The notes beneath the pieces were generated by a model. It ran no database searches, was not told the origin of the DNA, and was given only the letters and a program-made list of their open reading frames with translations. This document shows positions 39,870-51,408 of a DNA stretch of 64,000 nucleotides, piece by piece (positions within the stretch are counted from its first letter, which is position 1; every line of letters starts with the position of its first letter). Position numbers and translations under genes: made by a program. Source of the stretch: Skeletonema tropicum (Eukaryota; Bacillariophyta; Thalassiosirophyceae; Thalassiosirales; Thalassiosiraceae); assembly GCA_037178625.1 (NCBI GenBank), contig CM074140.1:2294001-2358000 (forward strand). Direction: 5' to 3'.

Positions 39870-41058
39870 CTGCTGGTTGCTTCGACTTTTTGCTGTGATG
39901 TTCTCTGTATGCATCTTTATTGATTATTGGGAGAGCAAGATTAAGGCAAGACAAAACTCGTCTCGTACTCGCTCCAATGCAATCCTAATCCTATTCAGGC
40001 AAATCAAAAACAAAAGAAGATATTTACGGCATCAAAGACCTACTCATCTACCAAGCGATCTGAGAATAGCGAACAAGGCACACGCCTACAAGAAGTAAGC
40101 AAGAAGAAGTGCTCCGATCCAAACCCTAACCCAACCCGAGTCGAATCTCCAAGTCAAAGTCAAAGCAGCAGCAGTAGCTTCTTGTTCTTGATCAGTTGGA
40201 GCGCGTCATGGCAAATGGAATCAATTACTTTGCAAATTTATCATCAGTTACTTTGTTATTTGGCAAGAAGAACAAGACGCCTGTCCTGGTCAGCCATCAG
40301 CCACAATCAAAGCACATTCATCTGCATCTGGAAATTGCAGATGAGGGAAAGAGGCGTTTTCTGCTACCGCCACAAGCAATCAAGGACCAGTACCGATATT
40401 GATTGTGCACTATTAGAGCAAGAGGAGACCACTATGTATAGGAACACTGGATATCATGGCGAGGACTGCAAAGCTTAGGCTTAGGCTAAAGCTAAAGAGT
40501 GGGCTATTCCCAAGAGGTGATGATGAAGCACAGTTCAGTGACATCATCTCTGCGAGAGGATCAGCTACGGAGTCCGACCGTGACTGCTAAGCTTGTGCTC
40601 GACTCTCTCTCTCGGAGCTTCATCCCTACCCGTACCGGCTGCCTAACGGGATAAATACGAGTCAGGCCGAGGCGGGTGGACGGTTCGGGAACCCGGTAGA
40701 TCTGTCCCCTATAAATATAAAGGGGGCACTACCATAATCATAATTATTTTGCTACCTTGGTGTGTGTAGCGACGTTTATACGAGCCACAACAACTTCTAG
40801 TGACCCATTATAGTTGGCAACAATGGTAGAGAAGCCAACCCACTCGGCTCATGCAAACTACACATGTAGCCGAGATGACACGGTCTCGTATGATGCGACC
40901 TGATGAGGGTCAATTTTTGGTCGTAGTTTGCTCCACGTTACTCTACCTTTTTGTATCGAAAGATCTGTACTTAGGTCATTATGCCGAGAGATAGATGATA
41001 GCACTTTGTAGTTTATGAGATTTGGTGTCGACTATCTTGTAGGAGAGGATGGACTACG
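39870..41058. other. No gene recognised; possible 5' region of a retroelement relic
   Basis: Past the tRNA flank no coding sequence is recognised. At about 40711 CCTATAAATATAAAGGGGG looks like a core promoter, followed by GTTGGCAACAATGGTAGAGAAGC at ~40814. These could be the leader of the retroelement relic downstream. Mirrored at 56147-57336. Confidence 0.4.
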
Positions 41059-42142
41059 ATGCAGCTCTTGTTCTCTCCATGTCAACACTTTTTTCCCTCG
41101 GAAGACAGCTATGGTGTGCGCCATGTGAGGCAGCGTGCGGCCAGACGAGGCACACTGTTGGTGACAGAAATCATGTGGGAAGGGATCGTAAAGGCCTTGG
41201 ATAGATATGAAAATATAGCTAGCGTCTGGAAAGACAATAGATTACATGGCATCGAAATCATCGGAGTATGGCTCAACCATCTGAATCTGAAAGATAACAA
41301 CCAACTTCCAGACGACTTCCAGGACATCAAACTCATTCTGGAAGCTCTGAGCTTTATTATGAAGAACAACATTACCCAATTTGGACTGCTTTTTCAAACA
41401 ACTATGTGGCACTGCGATGGGTACATCAGTCGCAGTCATGTACGCTGGCCTTTACTACGGCTGGCATGAGAAAATCAGACTCCTCCCTGGCTATGCGGAA
41501 AAGATCCAAGACCTTGCACGTTTCGTCGACGACCTATCTGTCCTATGGCTTGGAAGCCTTAAGCGCTTTCACGACCTCAAGCAAGACTCAACGACTTTGG
41601 AATCCTCCGTTGGATGGTTGAAGAACCTGCCGACAAAGGAATCTTCTTAGACTTAGTCATTTCCATTTCGCTAGAAGGTATTGTCTCAACGAAGACATAC
41701 CAAAAGCCAATGAACCTCTACCTCTACCTACTGCCATCATCTGCTCGTCAGAGGAACACGATGAAAGGGGTAATATTTGGCGAACTCGAGAGATACTATT
41801 GGCAGTGCACCGATAAAAAAGACTATGTCGAGGTAGCAAGACCATTCTTCCAACGCTTGCTCGACAGAGGATGGGACTTCGACCAACTCAAACGAATGTT
41901 CGTAGATGCAAACTACAAAGTCTGCAACCCACCTCCACTGCCCCAAGCCATCTCAGGTCTCAGAATCTACCACCTCAGATAATGACAAAAACATCTATTT
42001 GAAACTCGGTCGGTTCCACCCTCATTACATCCCTAGTCGAACCTGTCAACAGATATATGAGGAGGAGCTTTCTACCACCCTACGCGACGCAATCGGAATC
42101 GAAAAGATGGTAGTATGCTACAAGAGAGCAAAAAACATTTGA
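41059..42142 (+). pseudogene. Penelope-like reverse transcriptase relic (left arm)
   Basis: Frames at 41059-41400, 41381-41650, 41614-41982 and 41906-42142 form one ruined RT. They contain LKDNNQLPDDFQDIKLILEA, QLCGTAMGTSVAVMYAGLYY (Penelope-like GTAMGT motif), the catalytic RFVDDLSVLW, FLDLVISI..ISTKTYQKPMN-type sequence, and RYYWQCTDKKDY..RGWDF. At least three frameshifts are needed to read it. The order and motifs fit a Penelope-like or related YVDD/FVDD RT. No GIY-YIG endonuclease was seen downstream. Mirrored at 55063-56147 with one additional frameshift (extra G near 55983). Confidence 0.6.
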
Positions 42143-44118
42143 GATATTGTCTCTCAAACCTCCCTCTTTCATAACAGAGGTGAGGAGGTAAGTACTTACC
42201 TGGGGAGGACAACAGAATTGTAGTCCTCCTAAATATTCCTTTCCCTCAGCTTGTTCCGCTGCCTACCCGACAGCTACACTTGCTGAGGGAAAGCAATCAT
42301 ACAAACTTACCTACCATATTTTAGATAACGAGGAATGACCCTACAGAGACTCGTATCCATTTAAGGAGAAAACTCATGTCAACGAGCTATTACTATTACT
42401 ATTGCTATCCGCTGAAGAAGTTAATTCGAAAGCGTAGTCATCCACGCTTCGGCAATATAGTGTAATACCACTTTATCTCATTTTGGTTCATATATTGATT
42501 ATAGAGAGAAGTAAGGTCGCTCGCTTCGCTCGCTCCCGATTAAATGAATCTTGTTGTTTTTGGGACGTTGAGAGAGCTTCAATGATGCAATCTTTGGGAG
42601 AATAGGCTGAAGCTCTTGCATTTTCCCTCATAGTCGCATCTATCTACATAATCCGATTCTAGATGAGACTATTCGATAGAGGCATCGTCGTCGTCCCCCT
42701 CGGCGGTCAAGACTGGTGCTACGAAAGCTGCAGTACATTGGGCAGGTACAATAAAGTATTGCTCTTTGATGCTCTCTCTCTCTCCCTCGTGAACCAGAGG
42801 TTGGCACAAGATGGACTTCATGTACTGTCTGCTTCTTCATGAAAGTATTGACTGATTGATGTGTGTTCGAACGTCGTCGCCTACTAGACAGGGGTTTGTT
42901 TGGCAAGATGCCGCCTAGCGGGCTGTAGGATTAGTTTGCCTGAGGAGGCATTCGTACTAGCTGAGAGATTGTTGCGCCAGATCGTCTGCTGAACTTGAGA
43001 CAACGACGGGGATGCGTCTCAAAAGACACTCAAAATTGTTGTACTATTGTGAGCGTGACTTGTTGCTCAAGTATGAGTTTCTAATGCGGCTCTACCAAGC
43101 TGAGGATTTGTTTGGCAGATGTCGGCCTGCTCCAGTGTGAGTCTGCTGCGCATGGAAAACGTTGCTTCCTCAGCCATGCGAGATGGTATCAACCCGTCTC
43201 AGTCCATATTACGTCGGGTGGACGTTCACTATGTCAACGAGACCAAAGAATCGGTCCACTACTGGAATAATTGGGGTGGCGGTGAGGCAACGCCGGGGGG
43301 ATTATTCGAACGGAATCAAACAGATGAAGTGCTGAAATGTGAGGAGTAGTAATGCCAGGGAAAGCTGGGCAATTTCAGCAGGATTAGATCATCTGCTGAA
43401 ATTGAGGGCTGGCGATTAGACAACGCTGTGAGTGAGAGGTCATGCAAATCCAGCAGGAATGTACTGAGATACAGGACCGGCGGTGAAATAATACCAAGAG
43501 GAACAAGCCAAGCAAATCCAGTAGGAGATCATGCTGTTGTTCGGTTCAACCAGTGGAGGTCTTGCGAGGAAGCTGGCTGCTTGCTCAATGCTCGTCCTGC
43601 AGTCAGAGAAGCTTTTGACTGAAATCCGTAGTCGAGTTTTGGAGACTCCAATACACTTGAGATAATCTCGGCTTATGGTAAGACTTCGTTCGATTCGCGG
43701 TGGATGACCTCCCGTTGGATAATCTCGGATGAAGCGCCTGCCACTCCAAGCCTGCCTCTCGGAGGATTTCATAACCATGAGGGATGCACAAGATCACATG
43801 GAAGGTCCAAACTAACCTGGTCACATCGTATGAAGCAGAGATTAGGCCCCCCATCAATCTGTAATGCACTGATAGTACGAATGCAACTACCGATGTCCAA
43901 CCCAACGAAATAACACATCTTCACCTTCTACGCTTGTGTAATCAGCTGCTCTTCAATTTCAATTCCGCTCTTATCTCTGTGGCATCCCATCCATCTTCAG
44001 CCTCTCCCATTCATCTCCTCTACGCCTCATCACACTCTATGTGATAGTGATAGCCATCTTCTGGCTTTACACAAACTCATCACGCCTTCCTGCCTCGCGG
44101 CCATCTCCATTTGGCCGC
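42143..44118. other. No gene recognised
   Basis: About 2 kb without recognisable coding content. Short hairpins are present (TTTCCCTCAGC / GCTGAGGGAAA at about 42241-42294; CAATTTCAGCAGG...CTGCTGAAATTG near 43370-43405), as is the motif TCGCTCGCTTCGCTCGCTC at about 42513. Mirrored at 53087-55062. Confidence 0.4.
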
Positions 44119-44783
44119 TTTGATTTAATTCCCTGAATTATGCATATCCCTCCCTGATTTTTTGAGCCAAACTCACAAATGTGTGGAACTATATCATTCT
44201 GTGGAACCGAACATTTTATACAACACTGATAGTCCAATGAGAAATACTTATATATAATTTTGATCTTTACTTGATCCCAATAGAGGCATCCAACCTGCTA
44301 GTCCGGGTTATAGCCTAGGAGCCTTCCTTCGACCCCTGGCTACTGCCTCATTTGATTGCCTCTTCTTGACTTCTTGTTCTTGCTTTTCTTCGCTTGTTTT
44401 GCAGCTTGTTGCACATTCTTCCTTGCTCCAGAGAATGGAGGCTCTACACCTTCATCATAACATCCTCTGCAGATTGGAAGTGGTGTCTTTCCTCCAACAT
44501 CACGATTTGCAATTATCTCTTCAGGGGATAGTGTACAATGTCGGTATCCACATTGGTATCTAGCACATAGCACAGACTCACTTGCAGTTAAGTAGCTGAA
44601 GTGTTCGCTCGCTCACAAGGCGCCTTTTTAAGACTTATTCCTACGCGATGACGTCACAAAAGACAAATGTTCGGTTCACAAAAAGTGTCAATAAGGGCGT
44701 TCCACACTCCCTCCCTCCCCCATTTTTTGAAAATGGTCATGCTAATGCATAATTCAGGGAATTCAATCAAAGCTCTGAAGTGT
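44119..44783. mobile_element. TIR element carrying a small zinc-finger ORF (left arm)
   Basis: The ends GCTTTGATTTAATTCCCTG and inverse AATTCAATCAAAGC (44770-44783) begin imperfect inverted repeats of about 110 bp, which share ATTATGCAT, CCTCCCT..ATTTTTT and GTGAACCGAACATTT/GGAACCGAACATTT. A 77-residue ORF lies in the middle. No target duplication is evident. Mirrored at about 52422-53086. Confidence 0.65.
44340..44573 (-). CDS. 77-residue Cys-rich, Lys-rich protein (left copy)
   Basis: The frame is intact in both arms, with one conservative change near the C-terminus (MRQ here, MKQ on the right). It has CARYQCGYRHC and, 24 residues on, ICRGCYDEG, so a C..C..C..CxxC zinc-binding finger is plausible. 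A strongly basic tail (KQAKKSKNKKSRRGNQ) follows. It may be the C-terminal zinc finger of a longer transposase preserved in a non-autonomous element. I do not recognise a full-length parent. Confidence 0.45.
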   Translation of the reverse strand: MLCARYQCGYRHCTLSPEEIIANRDVGGKTPLPICRGCYDEGVEPPFSGARKNVQQAAKQAKKSKNKKSRRGNQMRQ

Positions 44784-44987
44784 ATACAAAATGAGAGTGG
44801 CAGTCGTAGGGGTTGTCTTGTGTTGATCAATGATGGCTGGCGACAGTACAATTATGCGGTACTCCCTCTAAGCAAAGAATTTTAGGTTTTGAATCAATAA
44901 TAGTTGCATTGTAATACATGTTGGGGAGGGGGAGAGTGCCCGATAGTGGAAACTCTTCTTCCTCCCCGTTATACATAGAAAAAAACT

Positions 44988-45796
44988 AGACCGGACCAGC
45001 TCGGCTGCTGGTCCGCTAGCCCACACGGAAATGGTGTGAAATAAGAACGCTATACTAAACACGGTACTAAACGGCTCTGATAAATATGTATTGAAGTACT
45101 TATGTTGTTCCGTTTTGCACTGGTATCTAATAAATATAAATAAATTGTGTTTTTTTTTTGTGCACCCTCCCATGGTGGCGAGGAGCTGTGTCGCTTTGGA
45201 CGCGTGCGCTCTTGCGTATGTTGCGGAAAGAGCCCTTTTATCCTTGGTCTGGTTCTTTGTGCACCCTCCTCTCGTGGCAAGGAGCTGTGTCGCTTTGGAC
45301 CGCGTGCGCTCTCGGTTGTGTTGCGAAAGGAGCCCTTTTATCCTTGGTCCGGTTCTTTGTGCACCCTCCCCTCGTGGCGAGGAGCTGTATCGCTTTGGAG
45401 CGTGGCGCTCTCGCGTGTGTTACGAAAAGAGCTCTTTTATCCTCCTTTTATTTTTGCTCCTAAATAGCCGTTTCGTGCGGTTGATTTCACACCTCTCCGG
45501 TTCCATCTTGAGAAAACAATTGAGAAGGTTGAGAAAACTGCTATTTGTGTACATACGGTACTTGAAACTGTCAAGGAACAAGAAAGACCAAGCAAGGTAA
45601 GGCCAACATGAATCAAAACTAAAAAGAATAAAACCATACCCTTTCAGATTCATGACGCTTCAGGTTTGCATTCGCTTCCAACAACAAGTTAGAGCCGCTT
45701 CGGACCGTTCGTTCTCATGCCAACAAAAATAACTGTCCGCAAGACCCATTTCGGGGGGGGCTAGCGGACCAGCAGCCGAGCTGGTCCGGTCTAGTA
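44988..45796. mobile_element. TIR element with internal tandem repeats (left arm)
   Basis: The inverted ends CTAGACCGGACCAGCTCGGC and GCCGAGCTGGTCCGGTCTAG are themselves near-palindromic. Inside are three tandem units. Beyond the right end lie unrelated direct repeats. No target duplication was resolved because CTAG is part of both ends. Mirrored at about 51409-52217. Confidence 0.7.
45162..45460. repeat. Three tandem ~100-bp units
   Basis: Units start at 45162, 45261 and 45361 (GCACCCTCC...GGAGCTGT.TCGCTTTGGA...CCCTTTTATCC). The repeated, stop-poor composition creates long open frames in three phases, which I do not regard as genes. Mirrored at about 51745-52043. Confidence 0.9.
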
Positions 45797-45890
45797 AGTA
45801 TTATGTTGGCCATGGAATGAGAAGGAGTTGTCGAAGCGGTTCTAACTTGCTTGCTACTCGGAAATGTGTGTGAAATAAAACGCACGAAAC

Positions 45891-46338
45891 GGCTCTAACT
45901 AAATATCTATGTTGGTCGTCTGTTTTGCACTACTTATGCTATGTTGGCCTTGGAATGAGAACGGAGTCATACGAAGCGGTTCTACTTGCTTGCTAAAACG
46001 TAGCGAATGCAAACCTGAAGGGCAAAAAATCTGAAAGGAAATGGTTTTATCCCTTTCAGATTTTCGGTATGGTGGCCTGTATTTATGAAGATTATGCGTT
46101 GTTATTCAGGATACGGCTCTAACTAAATATCTATGTTGGTCGTCTGTTTTGCACTACTTATGCTATGTTGGCCTTGGAATGAGAACGGAGTCATACGAAG
46201 CGGTTCTAACTTGCTTGCTAAAACGTAGCGAATGCAAACCTGAAGGGCAAAAAATCTGAAAGGAAATGGTTTTATCCCTTTCAGATTTTCGGTATGGTGG
46301 CCTGTATTTATGAAGATTATGCGTTGTTATTCAGGATG
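45891..46338. repeat. Two tandem 224-bp units
   Basis: Units 45891-46114 and 46115-46338 are nearly identical. Each contains a perfect hairpin (AAAATCTGAAAGG / CCTTTCAGATTTT). A third, partial and inverted relative lies at 45637-45690. Mirrored at about 50867-51314. Confidence 0.93.
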
Positions 46339-47101
46339 TGGATCTACTCCTGAACTACTAAAACGAAAAAAGTTTAGGTTATCACAGCGAATTTTAACGA
46401 AATGTGACAAACACGTACCGACGACCGTACGAACCACAATTTATTTATATTTATTAGGAGTAGATAAAACGCGCAGCGGCTAGCACGATCGCCAGCGAGG
46501 CTAGTATTACATACTTGAAGTTAAGACATTCTTGAAGGTAAAGTTGAAGGTTGAAGAGTGCGATCAACAAACGAGACTACAAAAATTGAAAGTGGGCTCT
46601 GCGCTCTGCCTGGGTTCTTATCTGCTTCGACAACAACATGTATTATAGTTCATGGTCTTCCTCAATCAGCGCCATTCGCTAATCTTCCATTACATTATCC
46701 ACCTCATCCTCCTCTGGATAAATCTCATACCTACGTATCCCTATTCTCTCTATTAAATTTACCATAGATCATAGAAGTTCTCGATCGTGGCAGTACTTAG
46801 AGATTTTAGTCTTTCGGCACCTCTCCATTTTTATACGAACTTTGCGGATAATAATACACGCTTCCCCTGATACATTATATTTGCAGATTGTACATTTCTT
46901 CTTCTTCACGCGTGGCTGCATCATTATTTTGTGTTGTTACCACGGGCTCCGTCTACGTGGCAGTAAGTAGGCAGCCACCGCTGTGTTTGTGGTCCTGCTT
47001 CTTCTCATGATTCTGATCCTTCAGGAAGTGAATCAAATTTGTCATTTTCTACGTTAATCATCACTCACAGGTACGGTTTAGTTACGCCGGCTGGGTCACA
47101 C

Positions 47102-47640
47102 AATAAAGGCCGTGCGCCGCGCCAAAATCTTCGTTTTTTGGAACCGGAGCCTTTTTTCAATTTTTTTTGTTAGTGAAATGCTCTAGCTTTGGGCCACAAT
47201 GGCCAAAATTATATTTTGGGGAGTTGCCGAATATACTTTTCCAGTAGCACCATCATTTTGTCGACCATAATGGGGGTTCTATACATGTGTTGACTGTAAA
47301 ATAATTCCAATGCTCCGCTGAGAAATGAGAAATGCATGTGAGAGTCCAGTAGCTTTTTGCTGCACAAATTTGGCAGGCCATCAGCCATCAAAGCTAGTAC
47401 CAAGCTAGAGAGCACCTGCAAATGCATATCTCGACGAAAATATAAGGCTTCACCACCTGCCCCTCAGTATATATACTCTCATAATAGTCACCTAAAGGAT
47501 AGTATTGCGGGACAAGCATGTAAACCACTTCCCTGAAACTTAATTTTGGCCACCATGGCCCAAAGCTAGAGCATTTCACTAACAAAAAAAATGCGGGAAA
47601 TGCTCCGGTTCCAAAAAATCGACGCGCACGGCCTTTATTT
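47102..47640. mobile_element. ~540-bp TIR element upstream of gene copy 3
   Basis: The ends are ATAAAGGCCGTGCGC and inverse GCGCACGGCCTTTAT. The long imperfect inverted arms (~115 bp) share GGAACCGGAGC, TTAGTGAAATGCTCTAGC and GGGCCA..ATGGCCAAAATTA. It is inserted directly upstream of the region conserved between the gene copies, so it may alter the promoter of copy 3. No transposase. Confidence 0.8.
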
Positions 47641-47872
47641 GGTCATAGATGAATTCAGACTATGTATGCGGTACCCGGAAATGTCATCGCTGAGCACCCT
47701 CCTCATAAAATATCTGACCTGAAGACCCGTTTCGAGCTGGCAAAGTCAAGCATCCTTGTACGTGGTTTGAAAGTACGACTAACAATGTAAGTATGTATTT
47801 TACTGACGCAGGTTGCTCGACCTTACAATACGGACTGGGATGAATTGAAATCACATCTCCAATCGAAGTACC

Positions 47873-48457
47873 ATGTCAAAAGTTAGAGCCACCAATGGCA
47901 ATGGCAATGATCTAATAGTTGACTTCGGCCATCGCCACTGGAGGCGAACATCAGAATCAGATACTGGTACTGGTGGTGGTGGTGGTGGTGGTGGTGGTGG
48001 TGGAAAGGTGACTGCAACTGCAACGAAAACAATGGCGATGGCAATGGCAATGGAGAGGCAAGTGAGCTTCTCTGAAGACGTCAAAGTAAATTGTTTTCAA
48101 TACCCGTCAACAGTTGAGCTCTCAAAGCGCTGGTACTCCAAGAGAGACAAGTACTTCTTCGAACGAGAATTGGCACGCGACGTCCAAAACATTCGTGGTC
48201 TACTGTCTATCACGCCGATGGAAGATCACGAAAAGGAGGTTCTCTATGACTGTGTTGGTCTGGAAGCTCTCATGTCAAGCAAAGTCATGAGATTCCTGAA
48301 GGAAAAGAAACGGCGACACGCCCGCTCGATAGTGGAGATGCAGTATCGCCTGAGTGAAGAGCAACTAGCTGCATATGCGGCGAGTCATTCATCACAGTCA
48401 AGAGAGAGAGCACAGAAGCTTGCAGCTGGTTACTCGGAGATATTGCCTTCGGCTTAG
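47873..48457 (+). CDS. Diatom-expanded short protein, copy 3 (WYS/GLE family, 194 aa)
   Basis: An intact 194-residue frame from ATG 47873. It has the same architecture as copy 2: low-complexity N-terminus with an 11-residue Gly tract from a GGT microsatellite (47967-48001), VSFSEDV, RWYSKRDKYFFE, DVQNIRGLL, DCVGLEALMSSK, and a basic C-terminal helix region ending in EILPSA. From VQNIRG to the end it equals copy 2. Upstream sequence to 47641 is conserved with the other copies, where the TIR element abuts. The role is unknown; no signal peptide or membrane segment. Confidence 0.8.
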   Translation: MSKVRATNGNGNDLIVDFGHRHWRRTSESDTGTGGGGGGGGGGGKVTATATKTMAMAMAMERQVSFSEDVKVNCFQYPSTVELSKRWYSKRDKYFFERELARDVQNIRGLLSITPMEDHEKEVLYDCVGLEALMSSKVMRFLKEKKRRHARSIVEMQYRLSEEQLAAYAASHSSQSRERAQKLAAGYSEILPSA

Positions 48458-48905
48458 GTGAACGTTGTCGTTTCATGGGGGTTCAAGTTCTCCTTTCTCT
48501 ACTGACACTAGTGTCTAGAGAGAGAGTAGCTAGGGTCGGTAGTAGCAACTAAATAACCTATCTAATTAAAAGAGTTTTTGGAGCCTACAATACCTATGTA
48601 CTTTTATTCTGTAGGAGCCTATTCTTCCTTCTTTTCTTTTCTATCCGCTTCTTTCGGCAAAATAGGGCTTTTATTTTGTTGACAGAATGGCGAAATGGCC
48701 CGTCCTATTTTTGAACGCCGAGTTTCGCCTTACTACTTCTACCCCAGAACTCCCTTTCGTAGATTTATCCCCCATGCAGCGTTGAGCGTCGAACGCGCAG
48801 AGGAGGGAACGGGCTCTTGAGGTCGGCTTGGATTCAATCTTAATCAGTCAATGGTTGTTTGACCAACCCCACTTTCTTCTTGACTTTCCACGCAAGGAGT
48901 TCCGC
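48458..48905. other. 3' flank of copy 3; no gene
   Basis: The first ~110 bases resemble the flank of the other gene copies; the rest is unrecognised. Confidence 0.35.
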
Positions 48906-49214
48906 AACCAGGGGGACGGATTGCTCATCCTGGTCCGAAGTTTCACCTCAAACAGCTGGCTGTCGTCAAACCAGCTTTTGTCAACACTACCAATCCCACC
49001 GCAATAGAATCCCACCGCAATAGAAGAATTCTACTTTCTTCTACCCCTTCTGCATAAAGACATACAGGACTTGTCGTTATCTATTGTGCAGAGCAAGAAG
49101 GGGTGGAGGTGCCTGCCCTACGTCACGGTACCCTGCGACATTGTTGGGCATGTTTGTTATAGAGACGTCTCCCTGTCTAATTCAGGCCAGGATGAGCAAT
49201 CCGTCCCCCTGGTT
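48906..49214. mobile_element. 309-bp element with 28-bp perfect inverted ends
   Basis: AACCAGGGGGACGGATTGCT and eight further bases (48906-48933) are repeated perfectly inverted at 49187-49214. Outside, AGTTC lies on each side in inverted orientation, so the repeats may be about 38 bp. No coding content. Confidence 0.8.
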
Positions 49215-49714
49215 ATGAACTAACTATGACTATGGCTTGTTCGCAATGAGTTCGTGTGAGCTGGCAATACCAGCCATGTGGACTACTGGAGGTGTATTTG
49301 GGTTCGACCCTGACACACTTTTTGCCCTTCATACGATTGCATAATAACAGTAGTTAGGATTCCTTTTGACTATTTATGAAGCCTGAGGATTTTATGATCC
49401 CAGAGCGTGGTCGCCACCTCGCGTTGGGATCCATGAGAGGTAGGTAGGAGGCCTGCAAGAAATGGTCAATATTGGGAGTCCTGACTACTTCAACTCTGAT
49501 CGGAACTCAAGTTTGCTATTTGCGTCGAAGAAGCCGGAATACGGTCACGGTGGTGGTGCAAATACGGTCACGGAGGGGGTGCAAATACGGTCACTTCAAG
49601 CCACGAGGTTCAACGTTACCCGTCTATCGCGTAAAGAGATAAATCACGTAGAGCTGTCGATTCGTGACCAGGTTGCGAACCTACCCCCATCAAACCGTGA
49701 TGTCCGTCAGAGAT
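49215..49714. other. No firm gene; short direct repeats
   Basis: A 94-codon frame at 49462-49746 contains a triple direct repeat of AATACGGTCACGG.GG.GGTG (49537-49598). It runs into the next TIR element, so it is not regarded as a gene. Confidence 0.35.
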
Positions 49715-50275
49715 TGCATGCCGGCGCCAACATGCTACCGCGATAAGAAAATCGCAACAAAATTTTTGTTGCGAATTAATTTTAGCTAGGCGACACCGCA
49801 CAAAACACGAAACAACCATGTGAGTATGCCCTCCATAGTGCGCACCTATCAACATGTTGAACCCAAACTGATACCCAGAATCTCTTGAGAGAGTATATTC
49901 AGATACAATTATTAACTAGTTGACCATTATATAACTACTAGATAAAGCGAAAGCATCGGTCCAAAATGGCCTATTTCAGCTAGTAAATAGAGTGATTCTA
50001 TGTATGACGCATGCGTATATGAGCACCTATGCAGCCGCTGTAATGCGAGTATAGTGAATATGATGGCTCCCAGCGGCTTAATCGAAAGGTAATAACATGT
50101 ACTATCAACTTATGGCCGGTGCAGGTAGGTAGAGGGTCGATGTTGAGTGTAGTGAGGCGCTGGTTTCAGTCGATGTGTGTTTTGTGCGTAGTTTGTTAGC
50201 AAAAATTTTTTGTTGCGAATTTATTTTGTTGCGATTTTCTTATCGAGGTAGCATGCGGCATACACAACTACCAAG
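49715..50275. mobile_element. ~560-bp TIR element
   Basis: Inverted ends include CATGCTACC.CGATAAGAAA and ATCGCAACAAAAT followed inward by GTTGCGAATT. They can be extended outward over GCATGCCG to about 49715 and 50275. Interior non-coding. No target duplication resolved. Confidence 0.7.
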
Positions 50276-51408
50276 TCCCCACGAATAGCGACTTGATTCG
50301 ATCGACCGCATCCGAACGGTCCTTTGGATTGATCTATAGAGGCAGAACTCTCAAATCGCCATCGAATTTATGCAAATTATGCGCAAACATCACGTTGATG
50401 TTGTGACACAATCTACGCGTCGACGGCTCCTCTATCCTCCATCGTCGGACGATTCAGTTTAACCAACACAAAATGAACGAGGTAAAGAATATCTCTGATG
50501 TTGCTGACAATTAGATAAATGTGTTGCGTCGTCGTCGAGCTCACAGAATACTCAATGGCGCTTTGGTCGTCGTCGCTCGACATCAACCAAAACAGATGCG
50601 TCAGGTGAAGCTCTTGCCCCTCCTCATAGTGGAAATACTCTTCTAATGATTAATCTCTTTGTTGATCGCACTCTTCAACCTTCAACTTTACCTTCAAGAA
50701 TGTCTTAACTTCAAGTATGTAATACTAGCCTCGCTGGCGATCGTGTCCTAATAAATATAAATAAATTGTGGTTCGTACGGTCGTCGGTACGTGTTTGTCA
50801 CATTTCGTTAAAATTCGCTGTGATAACCTAAACTTTTTTCGTTTTAGTAGTTCAGGAGTAGATCCACATCCTGAATAACAACGCATAATCTTCATAAATA
50901 CAGGCCACCATACCGAAAATCTGAAAGGGATAAAACCATTTCCTTTCAGATTTTTTGCCCTTCAGGTTTGCATTCGCTACGTTTTAGCAAGCAAGTTAGA
51001 ACCGCTTCGTATGACTCCGTTCTCATTCCAAGGCCAACATAGCATAAGTAGTGCAAAACAGACGACCAACATAGATATTTAGTTAGAGCCGTATCCTGAA
51101 TAACAACGCATAATCTTCATAAATACAGGCCACCATACCGAAAATCTGAAAGGGATAAAACCATTTCCTTTCAGATTTTTTGCCCTTCAGGTTTGCATTC
51201 GCTACGTTTTAGCAAGCAAGTAGAACCGCTTCGTATGACTCCGTTCTCATTCCAAGGCCAACATAGCATAAGTAGTGCAAAACAGACGACCAACATAGAT
51301 ATTTAGTTAGAGCCGTTTCGTGCGTTTTATTTCACACACATTTCCGAGTAGCAAGCAAGTTAGAACCGCTTCGACAACTCCTTCTCATTCCATGGCCAAC
51401 ATAATACT

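Larger units (their letters stand above)
37942..46571. repeat. Left inner arm of the large inverted duplication
   Basis: An 8.6-kb arm, almost identical to the inverted right arm 50658-59263. Paired coordinates sum to 97205 or 97206 over nearly all of it. Differences found are single-base changes and indels (near 39645, 41220, 44811, 45140), plus 25 bases at about 46460 that the right arm lacks. Confidence 0.96.
46572..50657. other. Spacer between the inverted arms
   Basis: Unique 4.1 kb between the arms. It holds one intact gene (47873-48457) and three TIR elements (47102-47640, 48906-49214, about 49715-50275). The first 500 bases (46572-47100) show nothing recognisable. Confidence 0.85.

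Noticed and set aside
40890..40930. CTGATGAG core resembling a hammerhead ribozyme near the Penelope-like RT relic
   Set aside because: No GAAA follows a complementary stem II and stems I/III cannot be drawn, so it is probably chance.
41059..42142. Functional RT gene using programmed frameshifts
   Set aside because: At least three frame changes, one differing between the two arms, fit decay better than programmed shifting.
45091..45600. Three overlapping long ORFs (101-169 codons) in different frames
   Set aside because: They arise from three tandem ~100-bp units lacking stops in several frames. No protein family resemblance; mirrored artefacts exist in the right arm.
49290..49320. GGGTTCGACCC resembling a tRNA T arm
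   Set aside because: The stem cannot be extended to 5 bp with a 7-base loop, and no acceptor or anticodon arm exists upstream.
49462..49746. 94-codon ORF in the spacer
   Set aside because: Contains a short direct repeat and ends inside a TIR element; no recognisable domain.
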